From NCBI GenBank assembly GCA_030345135.1, contig CP128386.1, forward strand, positions 6,493,623 through 6,557,622: a stretch of 64,000 nucleotides of DNA, given 5' to 3'. Numbering within the stretch: position 1 is the stretch's first letter; each line of letters starts with the position of its first letter. Both the position numbers and the translations under genes were made by a program. The notes below the pieces were generated by a model. That model saw only the letters and a list, made by a program, of their open reading frames with translations, did no database searches and was not told where the DNA came from. Origin of the DNA: Chitinophagaceae bacterium DXS. GTDB taxonomy: Bacteria; Bacteroidota; Bacteroidia; Chitinophagales; Chitinophagaceae. Of the stretch, positions 45,119 to 55,800 are shown piece after piece.

Positions 45119-45159
45119 ATCCGGAGCCATTGAATCATCGGTGGCTCCGGATTTTTTTT
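45119..45159 (+). terminator. Rho-independent terminator
   Basis: ATCCGGAGCCA pairs with TGGCTCCGGAT around a 12-base loop and is followed by eight T residues, 18 bases after the oxidoreductase stop. Confidence 0.93.
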
Positions 45160-45400
45160 GTGCCTGGCCAGAATGGAGCATTATTTGCTAGTTGCAAGCA
45201 AGACTTACGGTAAATGAATTTTCCCGTGAAAACGGGTGTTAGTTTGCAAAATGGGTTAATCATAAAAAAATAAAGCCGGAATGGTTTGTATCATTTAACC
45301 GGTTGCGTAACATTGTATTACCTTTCATTTCTCCAAAGTCTCATATCCTTGTTGATTATACCAAATCGATTGATTCAGGCACCCAAAATCACAAACACGC

Positions 45401-46465
45401 ATGAAGTTATCTTCAATTACACGTTACCTGTTCATTGGTATACTATTCCCGTTGCTGATACAATACGTAATGTATTACAGGTTTACCAGTAACTATCAGC
45501 CTAATATTTTTTCTGAAAGCGGATTTCGCACGTTCTACGAAAATTCAGTTTTCAAATACCGCGTGTTGGGGAGGGAACTGCATTTGTGGCTGTATCATAA
45601 ACTGAAGGAGAAGAAATCACTTCAGAATATGAAGGAAGGCAAGATCTATGAGAAAAGATTGTTTGCGCTGGATCCAAATGCCGACCCGCTTTTTTACATG
45701 GTGTATTACATCATCAACGGTGTGTTTTCTGTTTTGCTGGCACTTGGCTTATTGTACTTGTTTGATCATACCTCGTGGTTTAACATGAATGAAACGGACA
45801 AGATCTTTACAACGGTGATCTTAACACTGATTATTGCGATTACGCAGTTTGTGCCTACGCCATATGATATACCTGCATATTTTTTTGAGGTGATTACATT
45901 TACCGTTTTTCTGAAATATTTAAGAAGTAATAACAATCTGCTGTTAGTGATCGCTACCTGTGCGCTGATATTTATAGCGACATTAATAAGAGAATCTGCA
46001 GTACTGATTTTGAGCCTGATGGCAGCAATTTATTTTACAATAAACGGACTTGACTGGAGTTGGATCAAAAAAATGATTTTACCCGTGATCAGTTTTTTTG
46101 TGGCTTATGTTGGACTAAGAATGTATGTAAACAGTACAACGGTTCAGATCTCTGAGAATTCGAAACTGTCACAAAATCTTTCGTTGCGTCCATCTGCGAT
46201 GCTGGGAATTTTTATTGCGATCATCATCTTTTACTTGCTGTTCAAGGCCGCGACAAAAGCGGAAAACAAGAAGCTTGTACGCAATTTTATCTTATTTACA
46301 TTGCCTTACGTGGTAATGATATTTTTTATAGGACTACTGATCGAGTTTCGTTTGTGGGTTCCGCTGATGCTTGGCACTGCGATGCTATACAAGCTGAATC
46401 TCAATGCGTTTGATAGTAGTCATTCTATTGATGAAAAGAGATCGGTTCTATCCGCGAATACTTAA
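45401..46465 (+). CDS. Polytopic inner membrane protein of unknown function
   Basis: A 354-residue protein with about ten hydrophobic segments and a soluble, charged stretch at residues 38-95 (YRVLGRELHLWLYHKLKEKK) after the first one. PTPYDIPAYFFEV and RESAVLILSL resemble short polar motifs seen in membrane glycosyltransferase-like or EpsG-like proteins, but no family can be named with confidence. It is flanked by terminators at 45119 and 46470, so it is probably transcribed alone. Confidence 0.75.
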   Translation: MKLSSITRYLFIGILFPLLIQYVMYYRFTSNYQPNIFSESGFRTFYENSVFKYRVLGRELHLWLYHKLKEKKSLQNMKEGKIYEKRLFALDPNADPLFYMVYYIINGVFSVLLALGLLYLFDHTSWFNMNETDKIFTTVILTLIIAITQFVPTPYDIPAYFFEVITFTVFLKYLRSNNNLLLVIATCALIFIATLIRESAVLILSLMAAIYFTINGLDWSWIKKMILPVISFFVAYVGLRMYVNSTTVQISENSKLSQNLSLRPSAMLGIFIAIIIFYLLFKAATKAENKKLVRNFILFTLPYVVMIFFIGLLIEFRLWVPLMLGTAMLYKLNLNAFDSSHSIDEKRSVLSANT

Positions 46466-46469
46466 TTGC

Positions 46470-46495
46470 AAAAAAGCCGCGCGAGCGGCTTTTTT
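46470..46495. terminator. Bidirectional rho-independent terminator
   Basis: AAAAAAGCCGC and GCGGCTTTTTT pair around a 4-base loop, between the convergent ends of the membrane protein gene and the Hcp gene. Confidence 0.92.
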
Positions 46496-46541
46496 CTTTT
46501 TATAAGGCAGAACTCTGTATGGTTTACTTTAAAGGTTGCGA

Positions 46542-47027
46542 TCAAAGCTGAATATTCTTTTTTACATCCCAACCTCCTTTAATCGGCGTTCCTATATTTC
46601 CCTTGATATCCTGCATTGAATATGACCATTCTATACGTGCGTAATTAAGTGAAAGCGTTTCTCTTGGTTTTTCCACTCCCTCATTAGCACTACTGCCTAC
46701 ACCTGTGATGATTACATCGTACAGTTTTACCTGATAGAGAGGTTCAGGATAATTTCCGTACAACACGATATCCAGTATAGCATTAGGGATCCTTTTTGCA
46801 GATGCACAATGAATACGAATGGGGATGCTTGACGAGTCAAGGATTTTTGTCAGGGCGACATCAGAAAACACTGCTTTGCCCGCTACTGCTGTACCACCGG
46901 TGTTCGTAGCAAGCAGTTCTTCACGAATACCCCAGGAATAAGTAAGGATCTCGATCCAATTTTCATGGCCTTTGGCCATGCTTTCACCGTTTATTCCATC
47001 AAGTTTTAAAAAAATTTCTACTGACAT
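46542..47027 (-). CDS. hcp: Hcp1-family type VI secretion tube protein (orphan)
   Basis: A 161-residue protein with the Hcp start VEIFLKLDGINGESMAKGHE and the WIEILTYSWG strand, which are characteristic. Hcp forms the hexameric rings stacked as the inner tube of the type VI secretion apparatus and is itself exported. No sheath, baseplate or VgrG gene is near, so this is an orphan copy; it may load a specific effector or belong to a system elsewhere in the genome. A terminator follows at 46470-46495. Confidence 0.9.
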   Translation of the reverse strand: MSVEIFLKLDGINGESMAKGHENWIEILTYSWGIREELLATNTGGTAVAGKAVFSDVALTKILDSSSIPIRIHCASAKRIPNAILDIVLYGNYPEPLYQVKLYDVIITGVGSSANEGVEKPRETLSLNYARIEWSYSMQDIKGNIGTPIKGGWDVKKNIQL

Positions 47028-47487
47028 AGTTGTTAAGTTTAAGGGTGTGTCTGAAAAGCTATTGCGGAGATCTTGCTGCTGAATTGACCTTACTAATACA
47101 GTAACAAATTACAAATAGTTTATAGTAATTCAAACAGTTTTGTTGAAACTGAGACTTGGTACGAATACCAACAACGGAGGGCTGTTTTTGTATGGTAATG
47201 ACACGTTTGCATATTGAATTATTACCAGATTGCAATTTGTAGGAGTCTGGGGGCTTTCTCTGTGACACTCCGGGTATTCTCTGTGGAACTCTGTATAACT
47301 GTATTTTTTCACCAGGGGCGTTCACATAAATTGTGACATTATTATGCTGATAATAGCGTCAATGATTAGTTGTTGGTACACCGCGGGCATGTGCTATGCG
47401 GCATACCAACAACGACGGTCATCTTGATTTTATTAGAAGAAATTATTATGTTGATTAAAAGACACTGCAATCTTCTAAAGAGTTGAT
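47028..47487. other. Gene-free gap with two TACCAACAACG hairpins and CTCTGTG words
   Basis: TTGGTACGAATACCAA (47156-47171) is a small hairpin ending in TACCAACAACGG. At 47369-47413 GTTGTTGGTA pairs perfectly with TACCAACAAC, with CCGC/GCGG pairing inside the loop. Between them CTCTGTGGAACTCTGTATAA is followed by CTGTATTTT, whose near complement lies at 50047-50069 beyond the GH95 gene. No gene is visible. Confidence 0.6.
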
Positions 47488-49935
47488 TTATTGCTTCACC
47501 CTTATAAAATACCTGGCTCCGGCCTTTGTAGCAAACGAAACAATTCCATTGCCTTTTTGCTCCAGCGTAACTGCTTTGCCATTTACATCTTCCACTGATC
47601 CACCCGCTGGTAAAAGAATATTGCATTGCTGACCTCCTTTTGAAAACACTTCGGCATAGAACACTTTACCATTCTTCCAGTTAAAGGAGACTTCAAATCC
47701 GTTCCGTGCGCATAGTCCTTTCACGTTGCCTGTTTGTAAAGAAGAATCACCCGGCAACGCTGGTAACAACCTGATCACATTGTCTTTTCCATGACTTTGC
47801 AACAGCATTTCTGCAATACCTGCGGTTGCCCCCAGATTTCCATCAATCTGGTACGGAGGTCCCGCGCAAAACAGATTGGGATAAGTACCGGCACCCTGGC
47901 TGTATTCAACAGATGTAACAGTAGAAGGAGTGAGGAACGCCCGTAAAAATGACATTGCCTTATCACCATCCTGCATTCTCGCCCACATATTAATGCGCCA
48001 TGCCCAGGCCCAGCCAATACCACCTTTGTTGCGTCTTTCCAAAGTGGTTTTAACAGCATTGACAAGATCCGGTGTGTCCCACGGCGTAATCTCATCTAAT
48101 GGATATAATCCCATCAAATGAGACGTATGGCGATGTTCAGGTTCCGGTTCTTTATAATCAACCAGCCATTCCTGCAATGCTCCGGTAGAAGGACTGATAA
48201 TGTTTGGAGGCAGTCGTTTCGCGATCATGCCAAGCGTATCTGCCCAGCCTTTGTCGACATTTAAAATGGCTGCAGCCTTCATTGCTTCACCCAAAATTTC
48301 CCGTCCCAATTGATTGTCGATGGTTGGTCCCATGCAATTCGCTACAATATGGCTGCTGTCATCAGGCATGTAGAAAGAATTTTCCGGCGAATTAGATGGT
48401 GCGGTAACCAGCCATTTGTGCGAAGGCTCTGCAATCAAAATGTCTGTATAAAATTGTGCGGCGCCTTTAAGGATAGGGTATACAGAAGCCAGGAATTTTT
48501 TATCAAGTGTATATTGATAATGCTGCCATAAATGCGTGGCTGCCCAAATGCCGCCTGTAACTGTTGAACCCCAATTGGAGCTCTCTCCCGGAGATGTGTA
48601 TCCCCACGGATTGGTGATGGGATGTGTTACCCAGCCATCTGCATTGTAATATGCTTTTGCAGTTTTTTTTCCATACTTAGCCATCTGGCGCAGCAATGTG
48701 AATAATGGCTTATGGCAATCGCTAAGATTGGTGAGTTCTGCCGGCCAGTAATTCATTTGTACATTAATGTCGGTATGATAGTCACCATTCCAGGGTGTTT
48801 GATATTCATCAGCCCAAAGCCCTTGAAGATTGGCTGGTAAACCTCCTGGCCGTGATGATGAAATGAGCAGATATCTGCCGAAGTTGAAATACATGCTCAC
48901 CAGGTCCGCATCTTCCTCGCCTTTTCCAAATCGTTTCAATCTTTGTTCTACATCCAGGTAATTACCGGGATTGTCAGTTTTTTCAAACTGAAGGCGACAA
49001 CGATTGAAATAAGATTGAAAATCATTGGTATGGGCAGTTACCAGCTGGTACCATGAGATTTGAGATGCTTTTTGCAAGGTGCTTTGTACAATAACCAATG
49101 GATCTTTTCCGCGCGCTTCTACATTGGGCCAGTTCATGTCCGTTGCTGCACCAACAAGCAGGATACATTCGTTTGCATTAGAGATAACGAGGCTGGTATC
49201 TGTTGTTGTAAGCTTTCCACCTGACGGGATGGCCTTCAGTACACTGGCATAGCGAACGCCTTCATCGCCTTCGCTGTTCAATGCGCCTCGCATAACCATC
49301 TGCTTATTATTGAATGTGTATGCAACGCGTTCTTTTCTGTAGAGCCTTGTGGAAAACGAAAGACCGCCGGGCTTTGAAGATCTTAATCTTACAGCGATCA
49401 CCTGCTGCGGCGCGGATACAAAAGCTTCTTCAGTATATATAACGCCATCACGTTCCCATTCTGTTTTTGTAATAGCATTATCAAGTTGAAGTGTACGGCG
49501 ATAGTCTGTGACAGGTTTGTCTCCGTTCGCCCAGTTGATAAACAGGTCGCCTAATGTTTGATAGCATCCAAATTTGACGTTTGCCCCATTGCCGGAACCG
49601 GAACCCGGTCCTTTGCAGATAAAGTGCTTCTGCATCAATTCCTGTGCTTCGTAGTTCTTGCCTTGTACCAAAAGCTTTCTTATCAACGGGAGATAATTAC
49701 TGGCACTCTTATCGTCAGCGTCTTGCACACCTCCGCTCCACATGGAAATCTCGTTAAGCACGATCCGTTCTCTGTCCGCACGGCCAAATACCATTGCACC
49801 CAGCCTGCCATTTCCAAGGGGTGAAGATGACATATAGTTGGATGCAGGTTCGTTAAAAAGCATGCGCACATCACTTTGAGCCTGCGAGACGGATGTGGTT
49901 ATTCCGGCAAGAAACGCGAAGAAAATTTTTTTCAT
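47488..49935 (-). CDS. GH95 glycoside hydrolase (alpha-L-fucosidase/galactosidase type), secreted
   Basis: An 815-residue protein from the ATG at 49935, which opens a signal peptide (KKIFFAFLAGITTSVSQAQ). An ATG 11 codons upstream is rejected. The GH95 N-terminal beta domain begins MLFNEPASNYMSSSPLGNGR. The (alpha/alpha)6 barrel contains DINVQMNYWPAELTNL, HRHTSHLMGLYPLDEI and IDGNLGATAGIAEMLL. Family enzymes release alpha-1,2-L-fucose or related alpha-L-galactose residues from glycans. It is the last gene of the minus-strand glycan cluster. Confidence 0.92.
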   Translation of the reverse strand: MKKIFFAFLAGITTSVSQAQSDVRMLFNEPASNYMSSSPLGNGRLGAMVFGRADRERIVLNEISMWSGGVQDADDKSASNYLPLIRKLLVQGKNYEAQELMQKHFICKGPGSGSGNGANVKFGCYQTLGDLFINWANGDKPVTDYRRTLQLDNAITKTEWERDGVIYTEEAFVSAPQQVIAVRLRSSKPGGLSFSTRLYRKERVAYTFNNKQMVMRGALNSEGDEGVRYASVLKAIPSGGKLTTTDTSLVISNANECILLVGAATDMNWPNVEARGKDPLVIVQSTLQKASQISWYQLVTAHTNDFQSYFNRCRLQFEKTDNPGNYLDVEQRLKRFGKGEEDADLVSMYFNFGRYLLISSSRPGGLPANLQGLWADEYQTPWNGDYHTDINVQMNYWPAELTNLSDCHKPLFTLLRQMAKYGKKTAKAYYNADGWVTHPITNPWGYTSPGESSNWGSTVTGGIWAATHLWQHYQYTLDKKFLASVYPILKGAAQFYTDILIAEPSHKWLVTAPSNSPENSFYMPDDSSHIVANCMGPTIDNQLGREILGEAMKAAAILNVDKGWADTLGMIAKRLPPNIISPSTGALQEWLVDYKEPEPEHRHTSHLMGLYPLDEITPWDTPDLVNAVKTTLERRNKGGIGWAWAWRINMWARMQDGDKAMSFLRAFLTPSTVTSVEYSQGAGTYPNLFCAGPPYQIDGNLGATAGIAEMLLQSHGKDNVIRLLPALPGDSSLQTGNVKGLCARNGFEVSFNWKNGKVFYAEVFSKGGQQCNILLPAGGSVEDVNGKAVTLEQKGNGIVSFATKAGARYFIRVKQ

Positions 49936-49939
49936 GTTG

Positions 49940-50185
49940 ATGATGGTTGAGCTATCAGCTGTTAGCAATCAGCTGATAGCAAACAAAGTTCTTTTTGACA
50001 GATTAAAAAATATATCAAGCATCTTTTCCATGGTATTCTGTGTAGAGTTTTAAAATACAGTTACACAGAGTGACACGGAAACGACACAGCGACACACCGA
50101 GGCGTATGCCATTTGCACATCCGCACATTTGCACATTCGCACATTCGCACATCCGCACATTCTCAAATTCGCACATTTTCCATTC
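49940..50185. repeat. Three word-repeat families upstream of GH95
   Basis: A local hairpin GCTATCAGCTG/CAGCTGATAGC sits at 49951-49980, next come CACAGAGTGACACGG words (50057-50095), and then eight degenerate copies of GCACATTC (50112-50179) ending near the sugar symporter stop. Confidence 0.88.
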
Positions 50186-50187
50186 AA

Positions 50188-51528
50188 CTAATGTGCCACA
50201 ACAATTCCTTCCAGCTCTTCCAGCGTTTTTCCTTTTGTTTCTTTCACTTTTGTCCAGATAAATACTAAACCGAGGAAACAAATCGTTGAGTAGATATAGA
50301 AAGTTCCATCTTTCAACCTGTCAAATAAAATGGGGAATGTAAACACCAATACAAAGTAGGCTGCCCATAATGCTATTACTGCTATTGAAGTTGCTTTGCC
50401 ACGAACTTTATTGGGAAATACTTCAGATATCAACACCCAGGTAACCGGCGCCAGGGACATAGCATACACGCCGATAGATGACAACAGAAACCAGGAGACA
50501 TTTACTGAACCTGCAGCCAGCATTCTCACTACCACGATATATAAGATCGCAAGTCCGCCTGCACCCAGTAACATCAATGGTTTTCTTCCCAGTTTATCAA
50601 TTAGCATCATGGCAAGCAGTGTGAATACAAGGTTAACGCCGCCGATGAAAACTGTTTGTAACAACTGTCCATCTTGCGCAACACCAATGCTTTCAAATAT
50701 TTTTGGTGTATAGTTGAATACAACGTTTATGCCGCACAATTGCTGAAACATTGCCAGGCCAATACCTACAATTACGGCAGGAAAAACTGCCTTGTTGAAT
50801 ATGGAAGGTGTGATGTGCTTATCATTACCGTTTAAGGATTTTGAAATTGTTGCAAGTGATTCCTGCGCAAATTCAACTCCACCTATTTTTTCAAATACTT
50901 TTACCGCTTTGTCTTTGAATCCTGCACTGACTAACCAACGCGGACTTTCAGGCAACCATAATGCGCCCGCAAAGAATAAAAAAGAAGGAATGCATCCCAA
51001 ACCAAACATCCAGCGCCACGCGTCGTCACCATTATTTCTCAGGCTATAATTCACAATGTTTGTAATTAGTATTCCAAGAACTATTGTAAGCTGATTAATG
51101 GCAACCATGCGACCGCGTAAATGTGCAGGTGATATTTCCGCAATGTACATAGGAGATAGCATCGAGGCCAACCCAACACCTATTCCTGCAACGAAGCGTG
51201 CGCCAATAAAGAGATCGCGACCAGGCGCAAAAGCCATTGCAAGAGAGGAAACACCGAAAATAGCAGCAGCCAGTAACAAGCCTTTTCTCCGGCCGTATTT
51301 ATCAGAAACAGCACCGCCTATCATGCATCCGATGATGGCGCCTAATGCCAATACACCAGTTGCAAAGCCTTCCCAATAGGCGTCCAGGCCAAATTGTTTT
51401 TGTAAAAAAGGTAGTGCTCCGGAGATCACAGCAAAATCAAACCCAAACAAGTATCCGCCCAAAGCAGAAATAAATGAAACGCCCAGAATGTAGGCTCGGT
51501 TAAAGGATGTGTGTGACATAATTTTCAT
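50188..51528 (-). CDS. MFS sugar:proton symporter (sugar porter family)
   Basis: A 446-residue protein with 12 predicted membrane segments and sugar porter motifs: GGYLFGFDFAVISGAL in helix 1, the loop motif SDKYGRRKGLL, the PESPRWLV signature at the central loop, and VFPNKVRGKA near helix 10. Members (XylE/GalP types) import galactose, xylose, arabinose or glucose. An ATG three codons downstream is an alternative start. Position in a cluster with GalM and two alpha-galactosidase-type enzymes suggests galactose import. Confidence 0.92.
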   Translation of the reverse strand: MKIMSHTSFNRAYILGVSFISALGGYLFGFDFAVISGALPFLQKQFGLDAYWEGFATGVLALGAIIGCMIGGAVSDKYGRRKGLLLAAAIFGVSSLAMAFAPGRDLFIGARFVAGIGVGLASMLSPMYIAEISPAHLRGRMVAINQLTIVLGILITNIVNYSLRNNGDDAWRWMFGLGCIPSFLFFAGALWLPESPRWLVSAGFKDKAVKVFEKIGGVEFAQESLATISKSLNGNDKHITPSIFNKAVFPAVIVGIGLAMFQQLCGINVVFNYTPKIFESIGVAQDGQLLQTVFIGGVNLVFTLLAMMLIDKLGRKPLMLLGAGGLAILYIVVVRMLAAGSVNVSWFLLSSIGVYAMSLAPVTWVLISEVFPNKVRGKATSIAVIALWAAYFVLVFTFPILFDRLKDGTFYIYSTICFLGLVFIWTKVKETKGKTLEELEGIVVAH

Positions 51529-51740
51529 TAGTTCCCATTACCACCGGGAAGGGGTTAAGCATGCTGCCTTTGTTATGTGTTGTTGTGGATGATCCGCATA
51601 GTGTACGGAAGAAAACAACACCAGCCTGAATGAAGTAAGCTTGCAGGCAACCGTAGGTGATTGTAGTATTTTATCCGACCACCAAGGTATGTATTTCAAC
51701 AAAAGGAACGATTATTTTTTTTGATGAAAACATGTTGCAA

Positions 51741-52808
51741 TTATTCATTAACAGAAAATGCGTAAATAGTTTTTGCCTTGTATTTATCGCCTGGCGATAA
51801 AATGGTGTTTGGAAACGCAGGCTGATTGGGACTATCAGGAAAAAATTGTGTTTCCAGTGCCACCGCGCCATGTTGTTTGTATGGTTTATTGTGATAACCA
51901 ATTAATGAACCATCCCACCAATTAGCCGTATATAATTGTAAGCCCGGTTGATCAGTAATTACGCTGAGTTGCCTGCCGGATGCAGTGTGTTTCAACACTG
52001 CGACTTTCTGCATGTCTTCTGTTGGTATGATCTTGACAACAAAATTGTGGTCATAACCTTTGTCGTCGGCTAATAAATCAATATCCTTTCCCAATGATTT
52101 TTTTTCAGTAAAGTCCAGTGGTGTTCCGCGTACCGGCAACAAATTGCCTGTTGGCAGATTGTTCGTGCCTTTTTCACTAAACGCAGATGAATATATTTCC
52201 AGCAAATGATCAGTAATATCATCGTTCTCAAAACCTGAAAGATTGAAATAAGAATGATTGGTAATATTAACAGGTGTTTTCTGATCAGTCTTGGCTGTAT
52301 ACAGCATGCTTAGCTCATTGTTGCTGTTAAGCAGGTATTCAACCCGCATAACCAACTTGCCCGGATAGCCTTCTTCTCCGTCTGCGCTGTTATACTCAAA
52401 AATCACTCCTGCTTCTGAATCCGTTTGTGTTAACGAAACCACCTCCCATTTCTTTTTGTTGAAGCCATCAAATCCACCGTGCAAATGATTGGGCGGATTA
52501 TTAACTGAAAGCCTGTACTCTGTTCCATTAATGGAAAATTTACCTTTACTTATCCGGTTAGCATATCGTCCTATCACGCTCCCGAAATAATAAGGATTGT
52601 CGAGATATTTGGAAGACTCCGTAAAGCCCGCTACAATATTTGCATTTTTGCCGGCTTTATCAGGCATGTGAATAGCTTTTATTGAACACCCGATATTGGT
52701 TATTTCTATTGTTAACGCTCCGTTTTGAAGTGTGATGTTGTGAATGTTATCACCGGCACTTTTAAGCTTAGCAGAAAATGTTTTAGTGGTGTTTGCCGCT
52801 TCTATCAT
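51741..52808 (-). CDS. galM: Aldose 1-epimerase
   Basis: A 355-residue cytoplasmic enzyme that interconverts alpha and beta anomers of galactose/glucose. The substrate-binding FGSVIGRYANRISKG, catalytic His motifs NHLHGGFDGF and TNHSYFNLSG, and the general base Glu in ALETQFFPDSPN are present. It lacks a signal peptide. Its ATG overlaps the TGA of the DUF5107 gene (ATGA), indicating translational coupling. It suits downstream metabolism of galactose released by the GH36-type enzymes. Confidence 0.95.
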   Translation of the reverse strand: MIEAANTTKTFSAKLKSAGDNIHNITLQNGALTIEITNIGCSIKAIHMPDKAGKNANIVAGFTESSKYLDNPYYFGSVIGRYANRISKGKFSINGTEYRLSVNNPPNHLHGGFDGFNKKKWEVVSLTQTDSEAGVIFEYNSADGEEGYPGKLVMRVEYLLNSNNELSMLYTAKTDQKTPVNITNHSYFNLSGFENDDITDHLLEIYSSAFSEKGTNNLPTGNLLPVRGTPLDFTEKKSLGKDIDLLADDKGYDHNFVVKIIPTEDMQKVAVLKHTASGRQLSVITDQPGLQLYTANWWDGSLIGYHNKPYKQHGAVALETQFFPDSPNQPAFPNTILSPGDKYKAKTIYAFSVNE

Positions 52809-55800
52809 CCTATTATACTTTTTGCCTGTTCAAAAAATGGAATCATCTGTAAGTGAATAGCAGCGCCCTGGTGATTGACATCAAGACGTAATACTTCAGA
52901 AAGATAGCTTCCTGCTTTTTGCTCGTCACCCAATCCCATATAACCAAGTCCGATCAGGTATTTGCAGTGAATGATATTTCTCTGGTTGATATCAATATCA
53001 AATACGAGCATGTCAGGAAGTGATACAGCGAAGTAGTCGATGGTGATCGAATCATTCAAATGCTGTTCGCCAAATTGTATAAAACGTTCAAAGATCTGTT
53101 TTGCTTTCTCCGGCTCGTTCAGTTGCCGCCATGCAAGCGCCTGGTAGATGATCTTATCCGGCTGGGGATCGTTATAGTATATTGCCTGTGCAGGTTCACT
53201 GATGCCAACCGTTGCTGCCCTGAAAGCAGCTAAAGCTTCTTCTTTTCTTCCAAGACCTTCATAAACCAGGCCAAGTAAATAGTTGCGGTCATTTTCCTGG
53301 GAGCCGTATAATTTACCTTCGCCAAGATTGTGCGGATAGTTTTCTGTTGCCTTCAATAAGTCAAGTGCCTGTTGATATTTGCCGTTCAGGATGGCTTGTT
53401 TGGCAAGCTCCATATGACACAATAAATACTGACCAACTACTTTGCCTTCTCCACCTTCCCATGGGTGAAATTGACGGCCTGCTAAAAGTTCTTTGGCTTT
53501 TCCGTATTGCTTAAGGTTGTTGTATAATGTAACGCGCTCAAGGTATAGATCATCACGCTCTTCAACCAGGTGAAGGTGTTTTTCCAACAGATCAAGACGG
53601 CTATCAAAAGATCTTCCCATGATCTTGTACAACTGATCCAGTTCCATTAAAATACGTGCATCTTTCACGTTCAGTGCAAAAGCTTTTTCCAGGAAGGTCA
53701 GCGCTTTTTCTTTTTGCTGAAGTTTATTGAAATAAGCCAATGAAAGATTTCTGTAAGCTGTTGGGAACGCAGGGTTTAACACCACAGATTTTTCCCAGCA
53801 CCCGATGGCTTCAGCATATTGTCTTTTGTCATACCAAAAATTGCCCAGGAGGTAAGAGGCTTGCGCATCACCAGGGTTTAATTTGCTTGCGGACTGCAGA
53901 ATTAATACTTCTTCAATCTTGTTAGGGAAGCAAAGCGCTGAGCTTTGCTGTGCCGCTTGCTTACACCATTCAACGGCTTGTTGTTGATTGTTATTTTTGA
54001 AAGCGAACCAGCCCATGTAATAATGAACCAATGGGCTTATTGTTTTCTTGCCTTCTGCGTAAATGGAAAGCAATTCAATGGCTTCATCATATAAACCAGC
54101 GTGAGCATAATCAAGCGATAATTCCAGGTAGTTGTTAAGCGCATCACGCATGAGTGATTGCATTTGTGCGAGTGCACCGTCTGCCTTAGTCCTGTTAAAG
54201 TTTTTGAGCAATAAGTATTGTTCGAAAAGACAACCGAAATTAAACGGATCTATTACAAGCGATTCTTGTATGAATGAAAGGGTTTGTTGTGTGGTGCCTG
54301 CCTTTCTTTGCAAAGCTGTTTTAAGATGCCTTGCTGTATGACTATGATAATTTCTTATCAATGATTTTTCCAACAATTGCAACGCGTCGTTCCAGCGTTG
54401 TTGCGCGGATGCAATACGTGCGAGCTGCAGGAAGCCATTGTGTTGCCATGCATCATTCCATGTAGCCTTATAAAAGGCATCGTATGCATCGTTCAGTTTG
54501 CCTTGTAATTTTAATGACCATCCAAGATTGTAGTAAGGCTCACCGTCATATGGATTGGGATTTCGCTTGGTAAGTGTTTCAATTGCCTTACGGAAGTACG
54601 GCTCAGCTTTTTCAAATTGCCCCCGTCTTAACAATAACAAGCCCAGTGCGTTATTACAACGAACATCTCCGGGGCTTCTTCTTAATCCTTCTTCATAATA
54701 ATCAACCGGGTTAAAAGTTGCATGGCGGTATTGTTCCAGGTGCAGCCCGTTCAGATACAGATCTTCAATCTGTTCAATATCTTTTGGATGTTTAGCGGCG
54801 GTTGCAGCAGCAGGAATTTCTTTTTCTTCCTGAAATTCGGGCTGATAGGACACCAGCTCATGGCCATATTGATCTGTTATTGCTACTTTCCAGTCTTCGG
54901 GCTTGCCAACGGTGCCGGCTTTATGTGCTGCTTCAAAAATATTATCAGGCGCTATATCTGTTACCCATTCTTGTTGCAATTCATCTTTGTAATAGATCTG
55001 CACAGTTGTTGATGGATATTTGGCAGTGGTGTAAGCTTTAATATGCAAGGTATTTCCCTGCCACTCCATGTTAAGCAAGGCGTTTTTGGTGGCATTTTTT
55101 ATATATCCTATTTCTGCATAAGGCATGAAATACTGCGTGAATGTTTTTTCTTCGTTGGGTTGAAGCCAGGTAAAATCAGGCTGATTATCTGTGAAAACGC
55201 CTGTCATCAGCTCAATGTATGGGCCATCCTCATCTGTTAGATTTCTGTCCCATGCCTGTCCGAAATCACCATTGCCCCATGTCCATTGTTTTTTTCCGGG
55301 AGAAAAATGATGATCTGCTACGTGCAGCATGCCCGCCTTTGTATCATTCTCATAGCAACCGATAAAATCATATTTGGAACGGATAGCCATGTAGGACGTA
55401 GGCACAGGAATGGTTGAGTATTTGGAAATATCGGTCCCCGGTGCGTAGTTTACTTTGTAGTATGTGCCTGTCGCGATAGGAAAGTCGGAAACATCTCTTT
55501 TGCCATGATCGAAAACAGCATACACATCCGGCGGGAATACGGATTGATAATGATCATTCACTTTCACTGCCGGATTGGCCCACCAGAGAAAAGTCTGCGG
55601 AAACGCGGAGCGGTTAAATAACTTACCCTGTATTTCCAGGTATGCTTTTCCCGGATATAAAGTAAAGCCGGCCAAACCTTTTGTGCGGAACATGACTTCA
55701 ACCTCATTCATCCAAACCGTTTTGCTGCCGTCGGGGTTTGATTGTAGTGCAAAATCAACAGGTTGAAAAGTAGATGGACGGTGATGCTGCGGCCAGTTAA

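Noticed and set aside
46542-47027. Complete type VI secretion locus
   Set aside because: Only Hcp is present; no sheath, baseplate or ATPase gene is in the window.
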